From: Neoscytalidium dimidiatum
Lineage: Eukaryota > Ascomycota > Dothideomycetes > Botryosphaeriales > Botryosphaeriaceae
NCBI GenBank assembly: GCA_037367355.1
Contig: CM074703.1
Span: 3,286,001 to 3,350,000 of the forward strand
Reading direction: 5' to 3'
DNA length: 64,000 nt
Shown: positions 40,101 to 49,344 of the stretch, piece after piece
Numbering within the stretch: position 1 is the stretch's first letter
Layout of the letters: the number at the start of each line of letters is the position of its first letter
Made by a program: the position numbers and the translations under genes
Notes under the pieces: generated by a model
What the model was told of the DNA's origin: nothing
Databases searched by the model: none
The model's input: the letters and a program-made list of their open reading frames with translations, nothing else

Positions 40101-40859
40101 GATTCCGATACTTCACTCATCGAGCGTAATCCAGTGGTCTATACCAGCAGCATGACTACTTTCGAGCATTGTATGTCACGACAAAAGCAACGCAGGCATG
40201 GTACAGCCAGCTTTGTCGCGGTATTCGAAGAGACAGTACATGGGCCCCTCGACGACCGAGGCCGAGTCTTTCGAGACCGGGTCTATGCGTCAGTCAGAGG
40301 CATGGCAGCAAAAGCGACTACATCCACTATCCTTATTGGAGAGGATGCTTCTCCGACAGCCGTCTCGAAAGCCTTTGGAGCAGACTTCGTGTACTTTTAC
40401 GGTCACTGCTCTGTTGATGAAGAGAACATGCTTAGACAAGGTCTGCTTCTACACCCCCAAATGGATGCCTCCGGGAAGCTCGAATCACCCAAATTTACCG
40501 CCTCCGACATGTTTAGCACTCCAATCCAGCCCTCAAATGTCGTGCTCATGGCATGTGCCTCAGCATCAGAGTCCCACGCTCCTGGAGATGAGCCACTCGG
40601 TATTACCACGGCGCTTCTATGTGCCGGAGCTTCTTCTGTTACAGGCACTATGTGGGCGGTCGACGTGCGGACAGCCTTGGCATTTACAGATAAGTTCCAT
40701 AGCACTTTTTCGGAGGAACTGCTGCGTGAACCATCCTCAGTGGACTTGGCTGTTGTTGTTCAGGAAACAATTTGCAGGATGAAAAAACGAAAAGACAGCA
40801 AGACTCCATTCCACTGGGCATCTTTCTTATTGCATGGGTCCTGGCTCGTAGAGAAGTAA
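37188..40859 (+). CDS. TPR-like helical protein with C-terminal CHAT (caspase-like) domain
   Basis: Two exons, 37188-37556 and 37620-40859 (63-nt intron); 1202 residues. The first 780 residues are helical with repeat-like segments (QAQRLRDLGFYNNASVLYEQL, YLIKERRYAEALRVSRILY, GKLHEAYIKIGDEERAA), as in TPR arrays. The C-terminal 400 residues form a CHAT domain: RRILFVDWLTIND, DLFVFCPSGVVHGIPLHAA, GADFVYFYGHCSVDEEN with the predicted catalytic histidine at about 1052, and NVVLMACASASES with the predicted catalytic cysteine at about 1102, then GITTALLCAGASSVTGTMW and an HWASFLLHG end. CHAT proteases are caspase/separase relatives; fungal members are linked to nonself responses. The first ATG compatible with the frame was used. 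Both dyad residues are present, so it should be active. Confidence 0.9.
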
Positions 40860-41299
40860 TGTCAAGAATGGTTTATGATTAGCAAGGGATTTTGGCTTCA
40901 ATGACCCTGAAACATAGTTCTGTGCAGTAGAAATAGTCATTTGAGTATAGAACTTGCCAAAGGTACAAAGGCTACGGTACAAGGGTATTTCACCAGCTCT
41001 TTAAGCGCGTGCTGTTGGAGCATGATGAATTTCTACGATAGATATGGCCGCAAAAATCAGTACAGTCGTGGGAAGTTTTAAGCGACCACAACCGCTGGTC
41101 TCGAGCACACGCTTTCTGTAACGCCGAATACAAATTTTAGATGGTACGATTGTCAAGCTGGAGAAATTCGTAGATGGAACGTGAAAATACGTGGGTTCGG
41201 GGCTCTGCAACGCGCAATACGGCCTCCTGACATCAGCAAAATTCCCCAGCCAATTTCGGCTAAGAGCCCTAGGTCTAGGAGGAAACGTGCCCACCTATC
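40860..41299. other. Intergenic stretch downstream of the CHAT gene
   Basis: About 0.4 kb, no gene seen; base composition drifts toward that of the RIP-like relic to the right. Confidence 0.45.
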
Positions 41300-41807
41300 T
41301 AACTCGTAACCCCGTGATTGGGGCTAGCACTTCTAGAGCTTCTAGAGCTTCCGGAGGTTCTAGAGGGTCTAGACGTTCCGTAACGCGCGTATACGGACTA
41401 TCTTTATACGGTCGTAATTCTTAAAGTTTATCTTAGTACGTTGTTCGTACTAGCGCTAGCGCCGCGTAGCTACTACTACCGCCTACGTATAGAATTTCGC
41501 TTAATCGTTCGGATTTTACCTTCTTTTTTAGTAGCGTTAATAGCTATAGAGAGAGAGCTTTAGCGAATTCTACGTATACAGACTATAAGAAAAGAAATAA
41601 GTATTTTCTTAGAAATCGTCCATACGCGCGTACGAAATAACTAGACTTTCTAGAAGTACTAGAATCTCTAGAATCTCTAGAATCTCTAGAATCTCTAGAA
41701 TCTCTAGAAGCTCTAGAAGCTCTAGAAGCTCTTTAGTCGAGCCGGACTATAAATTAATGTTATAGTCCCTACGTTCTAACGCGGGTCGACTCGGGGTCGA
41801 CAACTTA
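41300..41807. repeat. RIP-like degenerate relic, TpA-rich
   Basis: The segment is strikingly rich in TA dinucleotides and in CGCG/ACGCGCGT words but has very few CA or TG dinucleotides, the signature left by repeat-induced point mutation of a former repeat. It includes AGAATCTCT/AGAAGCTCT tandem repeats and a small perfect hairpin (GGACTATAA, 7-base loop, TTATAGTCC) at about 41747-41772. No coding capacity remains, so the original element cannot be named. Confidence 0.65.
41661..41732 (+). repeat. Eight-copy 9-bp tandem repeat (AGAATCTCT/AGAAGCTCT)
   Basis: Five copies of AGAATCTCT followed by three copies of AGAAGCTCT without spacer. Related TCTAGAG words occur at 41329-41375. Confidence 0.9.
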
Positions 41808-41819
41808 GTGGCTTGGCGC

Positions 41820-42654
41820 TCGGGGAATTTTGCTGATGTGACCGTCGGAGACACTCTTCATTCGGCTGCACGCGCCCGCTGCCCGAAGAACATACCAACA
41901 GGCGTGGCTCGCCGTGAGTACGCTGTGCATCTCCGCGATGTTACCATGGCTATGCTTGGCATTTCGCATACGAAGAAAACCCGTGTAGGCGATGACTTCG
42001 TGCGAGGAGTCAGCGGTGGCGAGCGGAAGCGTATCACCATTGCGGAGGTAGCGGTAGGAGAGCACTACCAGGGCTTTGTCGAACCGCGCAAGATGGACCA
42101 ATCAAATGGCCAGAGGCTGAAGTCGCCGCTTACTCTCTCGTACTCGGAACAAATGCGTCTGACACTTTGGCGCAGCTGGGTTTTGTTGAAGTCGGAACCC
42201 AACATCTCAGCGGCAATGTTGATCACCAACGTCATCGAAAGTTTGATCATCAGCAGGTTGTAGAACAACCTGCCTGAAAATACCACAAGCCGTTTTTGCC
42301 GTGGAATGTTTTTTTCTTCATTATCATCATCAACGCATTTGGCAAATGCTCCTGTCCGTTGCACGGCCAACGAGATGCTCAGTTTCAGCGCCTCGAATGG
42401 TACCACGTGCGCCGAGTCTATGGGACCTTACATCAACAGCCATGGTGGCTAACTTGTAGATGGTGCTGCGAGAGAATGCGAATACTGCCCGACGTCTGAC
42501 AAGAATGTGTTTCTGCAGGGAATAAACGTCTCCTTTTGGCGTCGGTGGAGGAACTTCGGTTTTTTGTGTGTACTGTGTCTTCAACATAGCGGCTAAGCTC
42601 GGGCTCTACTGGTTATTCAGAGTGCCGAAGAAGAGCAGGACGAAGAAAGCATGA
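41820..42654 (+). pseudogene. PDR-type ABC transporter remnant with internal deletion
   Basis: The remnant starts inside the first nucleotide-binding domain ([25 protein letters not shown]) and includes the ABC signature [14 protein letters not shown]. It then jumps straight into the membrane part ([31 protein letters not shown]). After a stop at 42261-42263 it continues in shifted frames with NLPENTTS and FFFFIIINAF, then ANEMLSFSASNGTTCAE, CEYCPTSDKNVFLQGINVS and RWRNFGF, and finally NIAAKLGLYWLFRVPKK with a stop at 42652-42654. That order matches the N-terminal ATPase, first transmembrane block and C-terminal CDR end of pleiotropic drug-resistance transporters. A full gene would be about 4.4 kb, so most of it is gone. 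Proximity to the RIP-like relic suggests loss by repeat-associated decay. Confidence 0.85.
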
Positions 42655-43866
42655 CTTCAACTAGCTTGAGTGTATTTAGACCCCTACATAATTGACAACG
42701 GTCGAATGGATACATAAATCAAGTGCACATGAAAACGGCTATAAGTGCATTGATAACTTCGTTTCCAGTAATGAAAAAATAGAGAATAATAACATGAAAC
42801 AGTCAGCGGTATAGGAGCCAAGCACCCTCAAGTGCCCTCCATCTTACGTCCGGACAACTGTTTCAATTCCCTACGTGATTCCGCAGATGCTATTGTGCTC
42901 TCCATATGGTACACCCACGTGAAGCTCCAATACTCTTGTGAAGATGGTTATTGAATTCAAGCGTTAGAACCGCAAAACAATTCCGAACTTTGTATACTAT
43001 CTGTATCAATAGCACCGTTTCGTTCCACTACTGCTGAGTTCTGGTTCAGCGCATTTCATAAGCTGCCATCTGAAATTTCACCCCGCAATCAATTTCTCTT
43101 CATTATAAAGACTATTAAAATCATTGTCAGCTTCCGTGCTATGACTTTTGGTACCATCTTTCGTTGCTACAGTTCTATCAGCAAAACATGAGGAATTTCT
43201 GGAGGGCATGACAAGCCGTGGTACCGCTGCATCTTTCTCGTGATGCTTCATTTATATCTTATGCGGATCTCAATGCATCAGTTCTGACGCAATGAATATC
43301 TAGTTGAATCACTAGTCTATAGTCTTTGATAATCCATAGGTGAGACTTCTGCCGGTCCATAGACATGTCGCTGTGCTACTGATCTTGAGAGCCATGGGAA
43401 ATACATAGCTTCTGCTTCACGAGAGAGGACAAAAGATAGAATGGAGAGGGTAGGGTACTGTTTTCTAGAAAGTAGACTAGTGTTAAAGTAACCCTGCGTC
43501 CTTCGCATAGTGAATATTGAACAGAACAGGAGATATCTAAGTCCGAGGACTTTTTCGTGCTTTGAATCTTCTTTAAAGTAATATTGATGCTTTCATTATT
43601 CAAGTCTCTTGAATGTAAGGTTCCTTTATTGAGCAGCGGTGTGTGCACAAACATTTGCCATTCTGCTGTGTCGGTATATATGAAATGACAAATCTTGTTG
43701 CAGCTTTTCGATATGGTCTGGGTCGTGCAATGCTTGGAGAATTCGAGGATATCTACCACTTCTTTCCCTGACAACACCCGTTCATGCGCACGCCTTCCTC
43801 GAAAAACCACAATACACGGTTGAATAACGACGTAGAAACCCCGTAATGTGCCAATTTCGTGAATGA
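42655..43866. other. AT-rich intergenic stretch with one transposon-end-like motif
   Basis: Carries the copy at 42844-42875 of the TACGTCCGGAC motif found in the palindrome near 3.7 kb. A 164-codon open frame on the minus strand (43376-43870) begins with ATG but shows no family I recognise. Confidence 0.45.
42844..42875 (+). repeat. Single copy of the TACGTCCGGAC transposon-end-like motif
   Basis: Shares TACGTCCGGAC, ACTG and TTCA spacing with the right arm of the 3711-3796 palindrome, 39 kb away. No partner in inverted orientation was found nearby. Confidence 0.45.
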
Positions 43867-44130
43867 TCATGAAAGATCAGCCGAGTTTTTCTTCATGCTC
43901 TGGGATTGCGTTAGGATAACACATGCTCGCCTAAGTTCTGGTATACTTACTCCATCTAGCAGAAAACAATGGGGCGCACAAGCGATAGGGTCGAGGTTGC
44001 ACCAGACTTTGCAGTTGCAGCAAGGTGTGTGCTCCGCGAACACGTCCTCCTCGGACTCAAGACGCTTGGGAAAGACTGGTGTAGCCATAGTCATGGCGAG
44101 GAGAGCAAAGAAGACATAAGCCGCCTTCAT
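43867..44130 (-). CDS. Small secreted cysteine-rich protein (effector- or antimicrobial-like)
   Basis: ATG 44130-44128 opens a signal peptide (MKAAYVFFALLAMTMA). A pro-segment ending in PKR, a Kex2-type site, follows. The mature part is acidic at first (LESEEDVFAEH) and then holds six cysteines in a CC-C-WC...C...C pattern (TPCCNCKVWCNLDPIACAPHC). A GTAAGT...CCTAAC...CAG intron of 51 nt can be read near 43898-43948; being a multiple of three without stops, both spliced and unspliced forms stay open and end at the same stop (43867-43869). The size and layout match small secreted effectors or antimicrobial peptides of fungi, but no family is recognised. Confidence 0.6.
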   Translation of the reverse strand: MKAAYVFFALLAMTMATPVFPKRLESEEDVFAEHTPCCNCKVWCNLDPIACAPHCFLLDGVSIPELRRACVILTQSQSMKKNSADLS

Positions 44131-44643
44131 GATGAAAAGTTTTGCGCGTCTGTTTCTCTGAAATCGCAATATTCGTGACCGGGATAGAGGGCTTTCGACG
44201 AACTCAGTGTTGAAAAAAGAGGGCGGGGGGATTCCTACATTTTATACTAGCTACCTTTTGGCGCACCGCTCCAGAGATCACAGGTTCCGAATGCTTGGGT
44301 TATTTTTTTTTTTCATGGCTCAGGGTAGTAGCCATGCCAGAGAAGCGCCGAGAATACCGAAAAACTTTACACGCCCGGGCAGAAAACAAATGCAACACAT
44401 TCTCACACACGACGGAAGCTCAGAGGATGAAAGTTGTTACGAGTCAATGTTTTGAGTATATCTACTAAGTCATCTTATAGCTCTACCGATCACGTCGCCA
44501 CTCGTCCACTAACCCATGTCTTTTTGGCCCTACTTTTACCCCAAAGCCATGACATAAATCTGATTTCATCGAGGCTTCACCCAAGCCTTCTTCATATCCC
44601 CCAGTCATAAATCACTCGTCCAAAGCCTCATAGCCAGTCCAAA
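44131..44643. other. Divergent intergenic region between two small genes
   Basis: About 0.5 kb; nothing recognised beyond probable promoters. Confidence 0.4.
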
Positions 44644-44830
44644 ATGCCGTGCGCTAGTACACCAGGCTACAAATCCAGCGCGCTAGGTGCCTCGGGTAAG
44701 TCATCTTCGCTACAACCTCAGCACCACGCCGTTGCTAACCGTGAAAGCACAACGAATGCATACCCGAAGACCAGGAATCGCGTCTGGCCCGCTGAAAGAA
44801 GATGGGGGCTACGTTTCACCACCGGCATGA
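44644..44830 (+). CDS. Possible 44-residue small protein, spliced
   Basis: Two exons, 44644-44695 and 44748-44830, flank a textbook 52-nt intron (GTAAGT donor, TTGCTAACC branch site, AAG acceptor), and the phase is kept. The product begins MPCASTPGYKSSALGAS and ends GPLKEDGGYVSPPA. No signal peptide, no membrane segment, no known family. The support is the intron anatomy alone, so this is a weak call. Confidence 0.35.
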
Positions 44831-44849
44831 CATCATCCTGAGCGATGAT

Positions 44850-45698
44850 TCATAGCTCCTTTTCCAACACCGCGTTTTCAAGCTGTACATCCTCGTTTTT
44901 CACCTGATTGTCACTAAGAGCATCCAAAATCCCGGTGCCGGCAGCTCCTGTGATGGCAAGAAGCTGTACAAGCCCGTTGGCAGCTGCGAGACCGTGTCCA
45001 CCCATGGCAGCGCTCTGGAGCGTGGCGAAGATGCTCCCGGCGACGATCGGTCCAAGTGCAGCTTGATAGCTCGCGGCCAGCGACCCTACAACCGTGTAAG
45101 TGACTACCCGCTATAGGGCGCGGTGAGGACCTGAGGTGCACATACCGGCAGCCGGCCCGGTCGGAGTGAAGCCGAGGGCCTGCAGCACGGGAACCGTCAC
45201 AATGCCTGGCACCAAGAACACGAGGCCGCTAGTAACGTAGAAGATAGTCTGGTGCGGATGCTGCTCGGTCCACATCAGGACCCGTCCGGGGAGATCTTCC
45301 CATCTGATTGCTGAGACTGCAGTACCCACTGCAGCGCCGTGTTTGATGAACAAGTGCTCGGCGTCTCCTGGAATGCGCGCCCAGTCGACGCTCATGACAG
45401 CCCTGGAGACGTCTCTGCCGAATGTGTCGAAGAAACTGTGCACGTCTGTAGCAGCCTTGTTGATATCGATCTCTGACAGCGCTTTCGAGACGTCGCCGGC
45501 TGCGTTGCTGACGAACTGCTCGACATGCTTCCTGGCTTGATCCAGATCGATGTTGTCGACTGCGCGCCGGGTGTCCACTGCGGCATTCCCAAGAAAACGC
45601 CCGGCTTCGCCCACGCCGGCTTCGACATTGATTGATGAGAGCTCGCGCTGCGCGTTTGCAGCAAAGGTGCCAATTGCGCCCCAGACGTCTGGGATCAT
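44850..45698 (-). CDS. IFI6/ISG12-like (interferon-inducible 6-16 family) membrane protein
   Basis: Two exons, 45698-45146 and 45085-44850, with a 60-nt intron; 262 residues. The N-terminal 130 residues are amphipathic helical repeats with recurring DxxRAV and SxIDxxKA-type phrases (RRAVDNIDLDQARKH, VSKALSEIDINKAATD). A hydrophobic part (TIFYVTSGLVFLVPGIVTVPVL) and the glycine/alanine-rich domain GPAAGSLAASYQAALGPIV, SIFATLQSAAMGGHG follow; this domain is the family hallmark. It ends with an acidic NEDVQLENAVLEKEL tail. In animals the family sits in mitochondrial or nuclear membranes and modulates apoptosis; fungal relatives exist but their function is not established. The protein is probably an organelle-membrane protein here. 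Confidence 0.8.
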
Positions 45699-46273
45699 TG
45701 CTATGGTTCGACGCGGAAATGATAACGGATGAGAAGATGGTCGGCGTGGATGAGGCGGAGCTGTGCGCTTGTCATGGACTTGGGAAAGGGATTTGCTGGC
45801 TGTTACACAGGTGCTTACTCAAACGCATGCCTCCTCAGAAAGAGCTCCACAAGGCAGGATAGCTGTTAAGAGGAATGGTGGACGATACGGTGGACTATGT
45901 GGCCTAAGAACGCTGAACCTCCGAACGCCGCACTTACCCGGCGAGCAGCATCCGTGCCCCTCAAACTACCACTTACAGAATCAATATCAGGAGCATGAAT
46001 AGAATCAGAGCCTGGTACGTTACGGTCCACTAGGTCAAAGCCTGTCTTGAACATAATAAGCGCTTGGGGAAAGCCAAGATCGAAAGGATATTGTGGAAGG
46101 ATAGGCCAGTCATCAGTACACTGGGAGAGACGTAGGTGCAGGCCAAAGTACCACGGTACGTGACCACTATACGACACGAAAGTCCCATGGGAAAAAGCGA
46201 AAACGAAAAATAAAGCTACCAACACCCCCACGGCCTCTGCCTAACGCTCCTGCACGGCGCGCCTCTTGCCGAA

Positions 46274-46304
<31 letters not shown>

Positions 46305-47165
46305 GCGGCAACGGCAACGGCACGACAGCCGGGCCGAACGCCCGCGGTGCTGCGTCGGAAGGCGAGCATCTCGCACGGGTCGGTGCATGCGCGGAACGTG
46401 ATGCTCGTGGCGGGTTAGGGTGGATGAGTGGATGAGGGAGGAAGGGGTGGGCAGGGCGGTGCTGATTGATTTCAACCGGTCGAGGGCGAGGGAAGGGGGG
46501 GGCGATCGAAGAGGCGGTGGGTGGATCTGGTGGAGCATGATTGGGAGGAGGTGGATGGGCTGTTTGGGTAGGGGATTGGGGGGGAGAGGGAGAGCAGGGT
46601 GGATGGGTTTGTGAGGGGGCGGACGGCAGGAGTGGACGGGCCTGGGGGAAAAATTGCTCGACGGTAATATTGGTGTGGAGTGGGGTGCTGAATCAGACGA
46701 TTTTGCGCCACTCCGAATAGAGGACGCTCTTCATAGCTGCGTCTTTGTTCGCATACGGTCCTCTTATTGTTGCATGACGCATACTTGTGCGACGGGGGTC
46801 AGAATCCCGCGCGACGATGAGATGTTCTACTCGATCGGAGACATGGTGTAACCAGGCCAAATTCAGTAATTTGGTTTATCCGAATGAGGTCCTTAGTAAC
46901 TTCCCTTATATGTAGCCCGGGATCCTATTTCTGACCTGAGATATGGGGGCTCAGGCTGCCACCATTTGGTCGTCTCCACTACTGATTCACCATCGGAACA
47001 CGTGGAAAGCTGCAGATGGACAAAATAATGAAAGCGAAACGTTACTTCTTGTTTCAAAATATATTCATACAAAAGGTTGAAGAAGAAGTAGAACAAGTGT
47101 TCAGATCGTAACCAAGAGCATTGGTTATCAGCTCAGCTGATCTTTTTCTTTTTTGTTCATCTCAA
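45699..47165. other. Intergenic stretch of about 1.5 kb with low-complexity GC repeats
   Basis: Holds a (GAC)n(GGC)n run at about 46268-46310 and C-rich/G-rich tracts at 46480-46620. A 42-codon frame on the minus strand (46369-46241) is built mainly on the repeat and was not called. Confidence 0.45.
46268..46310 (+). repeat. (GAC)n(GGC)n trinucleotide repeat
   Basis: Six or so GAC units followed by GGC units, outside any supported gene. Confidence 0.85.
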
Positions 47166-48133
47166 TCATTTCAGCTCGCCAACGTTCTCAGCGAACGTGC
47201 CGAGGACATTACCTGCACCAATGGTTAGAGAAGCACACCTTTTATCAGCGAGGCAGGGTTGACTTACCGGCCGGCGAGTAGCGGCAAGTGATGAGGCGGC
47301 CCTGAGAGCACTCGGCAACGCCGCAGCCGACCTTGGTGGTCTGCTTCCAAACAACCTGCGTGAAGTGCATGACATCCATCGGAACGTCGTTCTTGCCCCA
47401 GTACGAGCCGTACTGGTCGATTTCACCGTACCACATGTCCAGGGTCTGCTGGGCGGTCAGTCCAGAGCCCATGGCAAGGTTCTCGCCGTAGTCGCCGCTG
47501 TGTCACGTGTCAGTGAGCCGAACGCAGCTGATGAGAGAGCGATCGAGTGAATGGACATACCCCTGGGAGTGCTCGAAAACACACTTCTGCGAGTGCTCCG
47601 TGGCGCCCTGAGCAAGAGTCTCATCCCAGGCGACGTCGGCGGTGTCGACGTGCTTCTGGCGGCGGGTGTTGTGCTGAGTGACCCACTCGTTGCCGCTCGA
47701 AGAGGAGGTGCCAGAAGAGGAGCCAGAGCTGGACGGGGTAGAGCTGGGCGAGGGTGTCGTGTTAGCAGAGCCGCCGGTGCCGGTGCCGGTGCCGGTGCCG
47801 CTGGAAGTCTCGGTGACGGTGGTAGAGCCGCTCGATGTGTTAGAGGCGCTGCCGGAGGAACCGTTGCAGAAACTTGCGCTAGGGAAGTACTCGCACACCC
47901 AAGAAGGAATGTTCTGAGTACCCTGGGCCTCACTACATCTCGAGGGTTAGGAATGGGAACAGGTGGGGACGAGGGGGGCCAACAGCGGAGTGGCGGACAT
48001 GGGTTGGAGGGTGGACTGCCAAACAGATTGTGGCAACCACCTCTTTTTGGGTGGAGTGGACATACCGCTTGATGACGGGAGTAGCCACGGCCAGCGAGGC
48101 AAGGAAGGGCAGGATGACGGCGGAAGAACGCAT
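47166..48133 (-). CDS. Secreted CAP-domain (PR-1/SCP-like) protein
   Basis: Four exons: 48133-48066, 47932-47561, 47497-47268, 47212-47166; 238 residues. The signal peptide (MRSSAVILPFLASLAVA) is followed by IKREAQG, a Kex2 site with a Ste13-type EA dipeptide formed exactly at the first splice junction. A Ser/Thr/Gly-rich spacer with TGTGTGTG then leads to the CAP domain: WVTQHNTRRQKH, LAQGATEHSQKCVFEHSQGG, YGENLAMGSGL, and VMHFTQVVWKQTTKVGCGVAEC with the CAP signature and the conserved cysteines. Fungal CAP proteins such as yeast Pry1 bind sterols and fatty acids outside the cell. Export of lipids or a role at the host surface is plausible; the sequence supports only the domain call. Confidence 0.88.
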
Positions 48134-49344
48134 GGTGATGGCGAGTCAAAGTGACTGAAAGAGAGAGTGTGTGATAGCGCTAAGACGTATCTGTTTGTGA
48201 TGAAAGCAAAGAATGGATGCTTCGGAAAACCTGGAAGCGGAAAGGAATGACAGAAAGGTCGAGCTCAACTGGGCCAGCGTCGATGCAAGAAGTAGTGCAA
48301 ATGGCGTGGAGGGCTACTACTTAAGGCCTTTGAGAGAAGCCCTACCCGCCTTCCGGGGTGGCTGTTTCATGGAGGCGCCGACGAGGATGGCGGGCCAATC
48401 ACGGCACATCAACCCGCGACGTTCGCTGAAGCTAGTTTAATGAAACTCACATATCCGTGGTACACAACGGGCGCTTGGCCGACTAGGACCCCACGCCGAC
48501 TTCTCGTATAGGCGTTCGACGGGCTGAAGAATAGAATAAGAGCAGTGGCGGGTTCGTGCGGCGGACAGGCGCCCAGAGAACACGAATTCCTGAGAGAAAG
48601 GCCGGGGCTGCCAAGAATGGACGCAACAAAACATGACGTGAGGCCAATTTCTTGCCGTGCAGACGCCGCACCGCTGCATTAGCTGACCCAAGAACCGGTC
48701 GGCGGGCGCCGGGATATGCCGGCGGGACGGGTGATGAAGAGGGAGCGAAGTGGGATGGGGGTTAGTGAGCGGGAGATGAACGTTGGGCCGTATAATCTCG
48801 TTAGAGGCCCGGCCTTGGCGTCCTCCAGAATTTGTTCGAACAGTAAGCCGAACCTGTCCAATCACTGCGCCGCGTCTCCGGCTTCATTACCGCATGGCGC
48901 CGTAAGAGAGCTCGGTGATTGGCAACTGCCCGCCTTACAGCCCCTCAACACGGCTGCCAAGGCCGTCAATTGATAAGCTTACACGGGTATTGATTGTTAA
49001 TCTGCGGCTCCGCGCTGCGACGGGTGTTTCGCCTGCATGCCATATGCTGCTCTAGAACTGGGATCGGGCGGGGAGAGAAGGCCGAGCGCCTGCGCGAAAC
49101 GCTCCTGAAATTAGTCCGCCCGAAGAAACAGTCCAGACTGTCGCTCCTGTGAATAAGCTTATTATCTTATGTGCTGGTCTCCGTGACGTGGCGATGAGCG
49201 GGGTACGCCGGAACAAATGACGTTGACTGTGGTGCTTCTTTGAAAACATTGAGCTTGCGGTTATTATCTTAACAGTATACCTACTACGCAAAACATTATG
49301 TGATATTATGTGTGTATATGTTCTGTGATCGACAGACGCCCTGC
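48134..49344. other. Intergenic stretch of about 1.2 kb, nothing recognised
   Basis: Upstream region of the CAP gene and downstream of the tyrosinase; no coding motif seen in any frame. Confidence 0.45.

Noticed and set aside
43376..43870. 164-codon minus-strand frame overlapping the stop of the small cysteine-rich gene
   Set aside because: No family, no intron evidence and AT-rich non-gene-like composition; left as unsupported.
46241..46369. 42-codon minus-strand frame with a hydrophobic Ala/Val run
   Set aside because: The hydrophobic run is just the (GAC)n(GGC)n repeat translated; no conserved motif or supported upstream exon.
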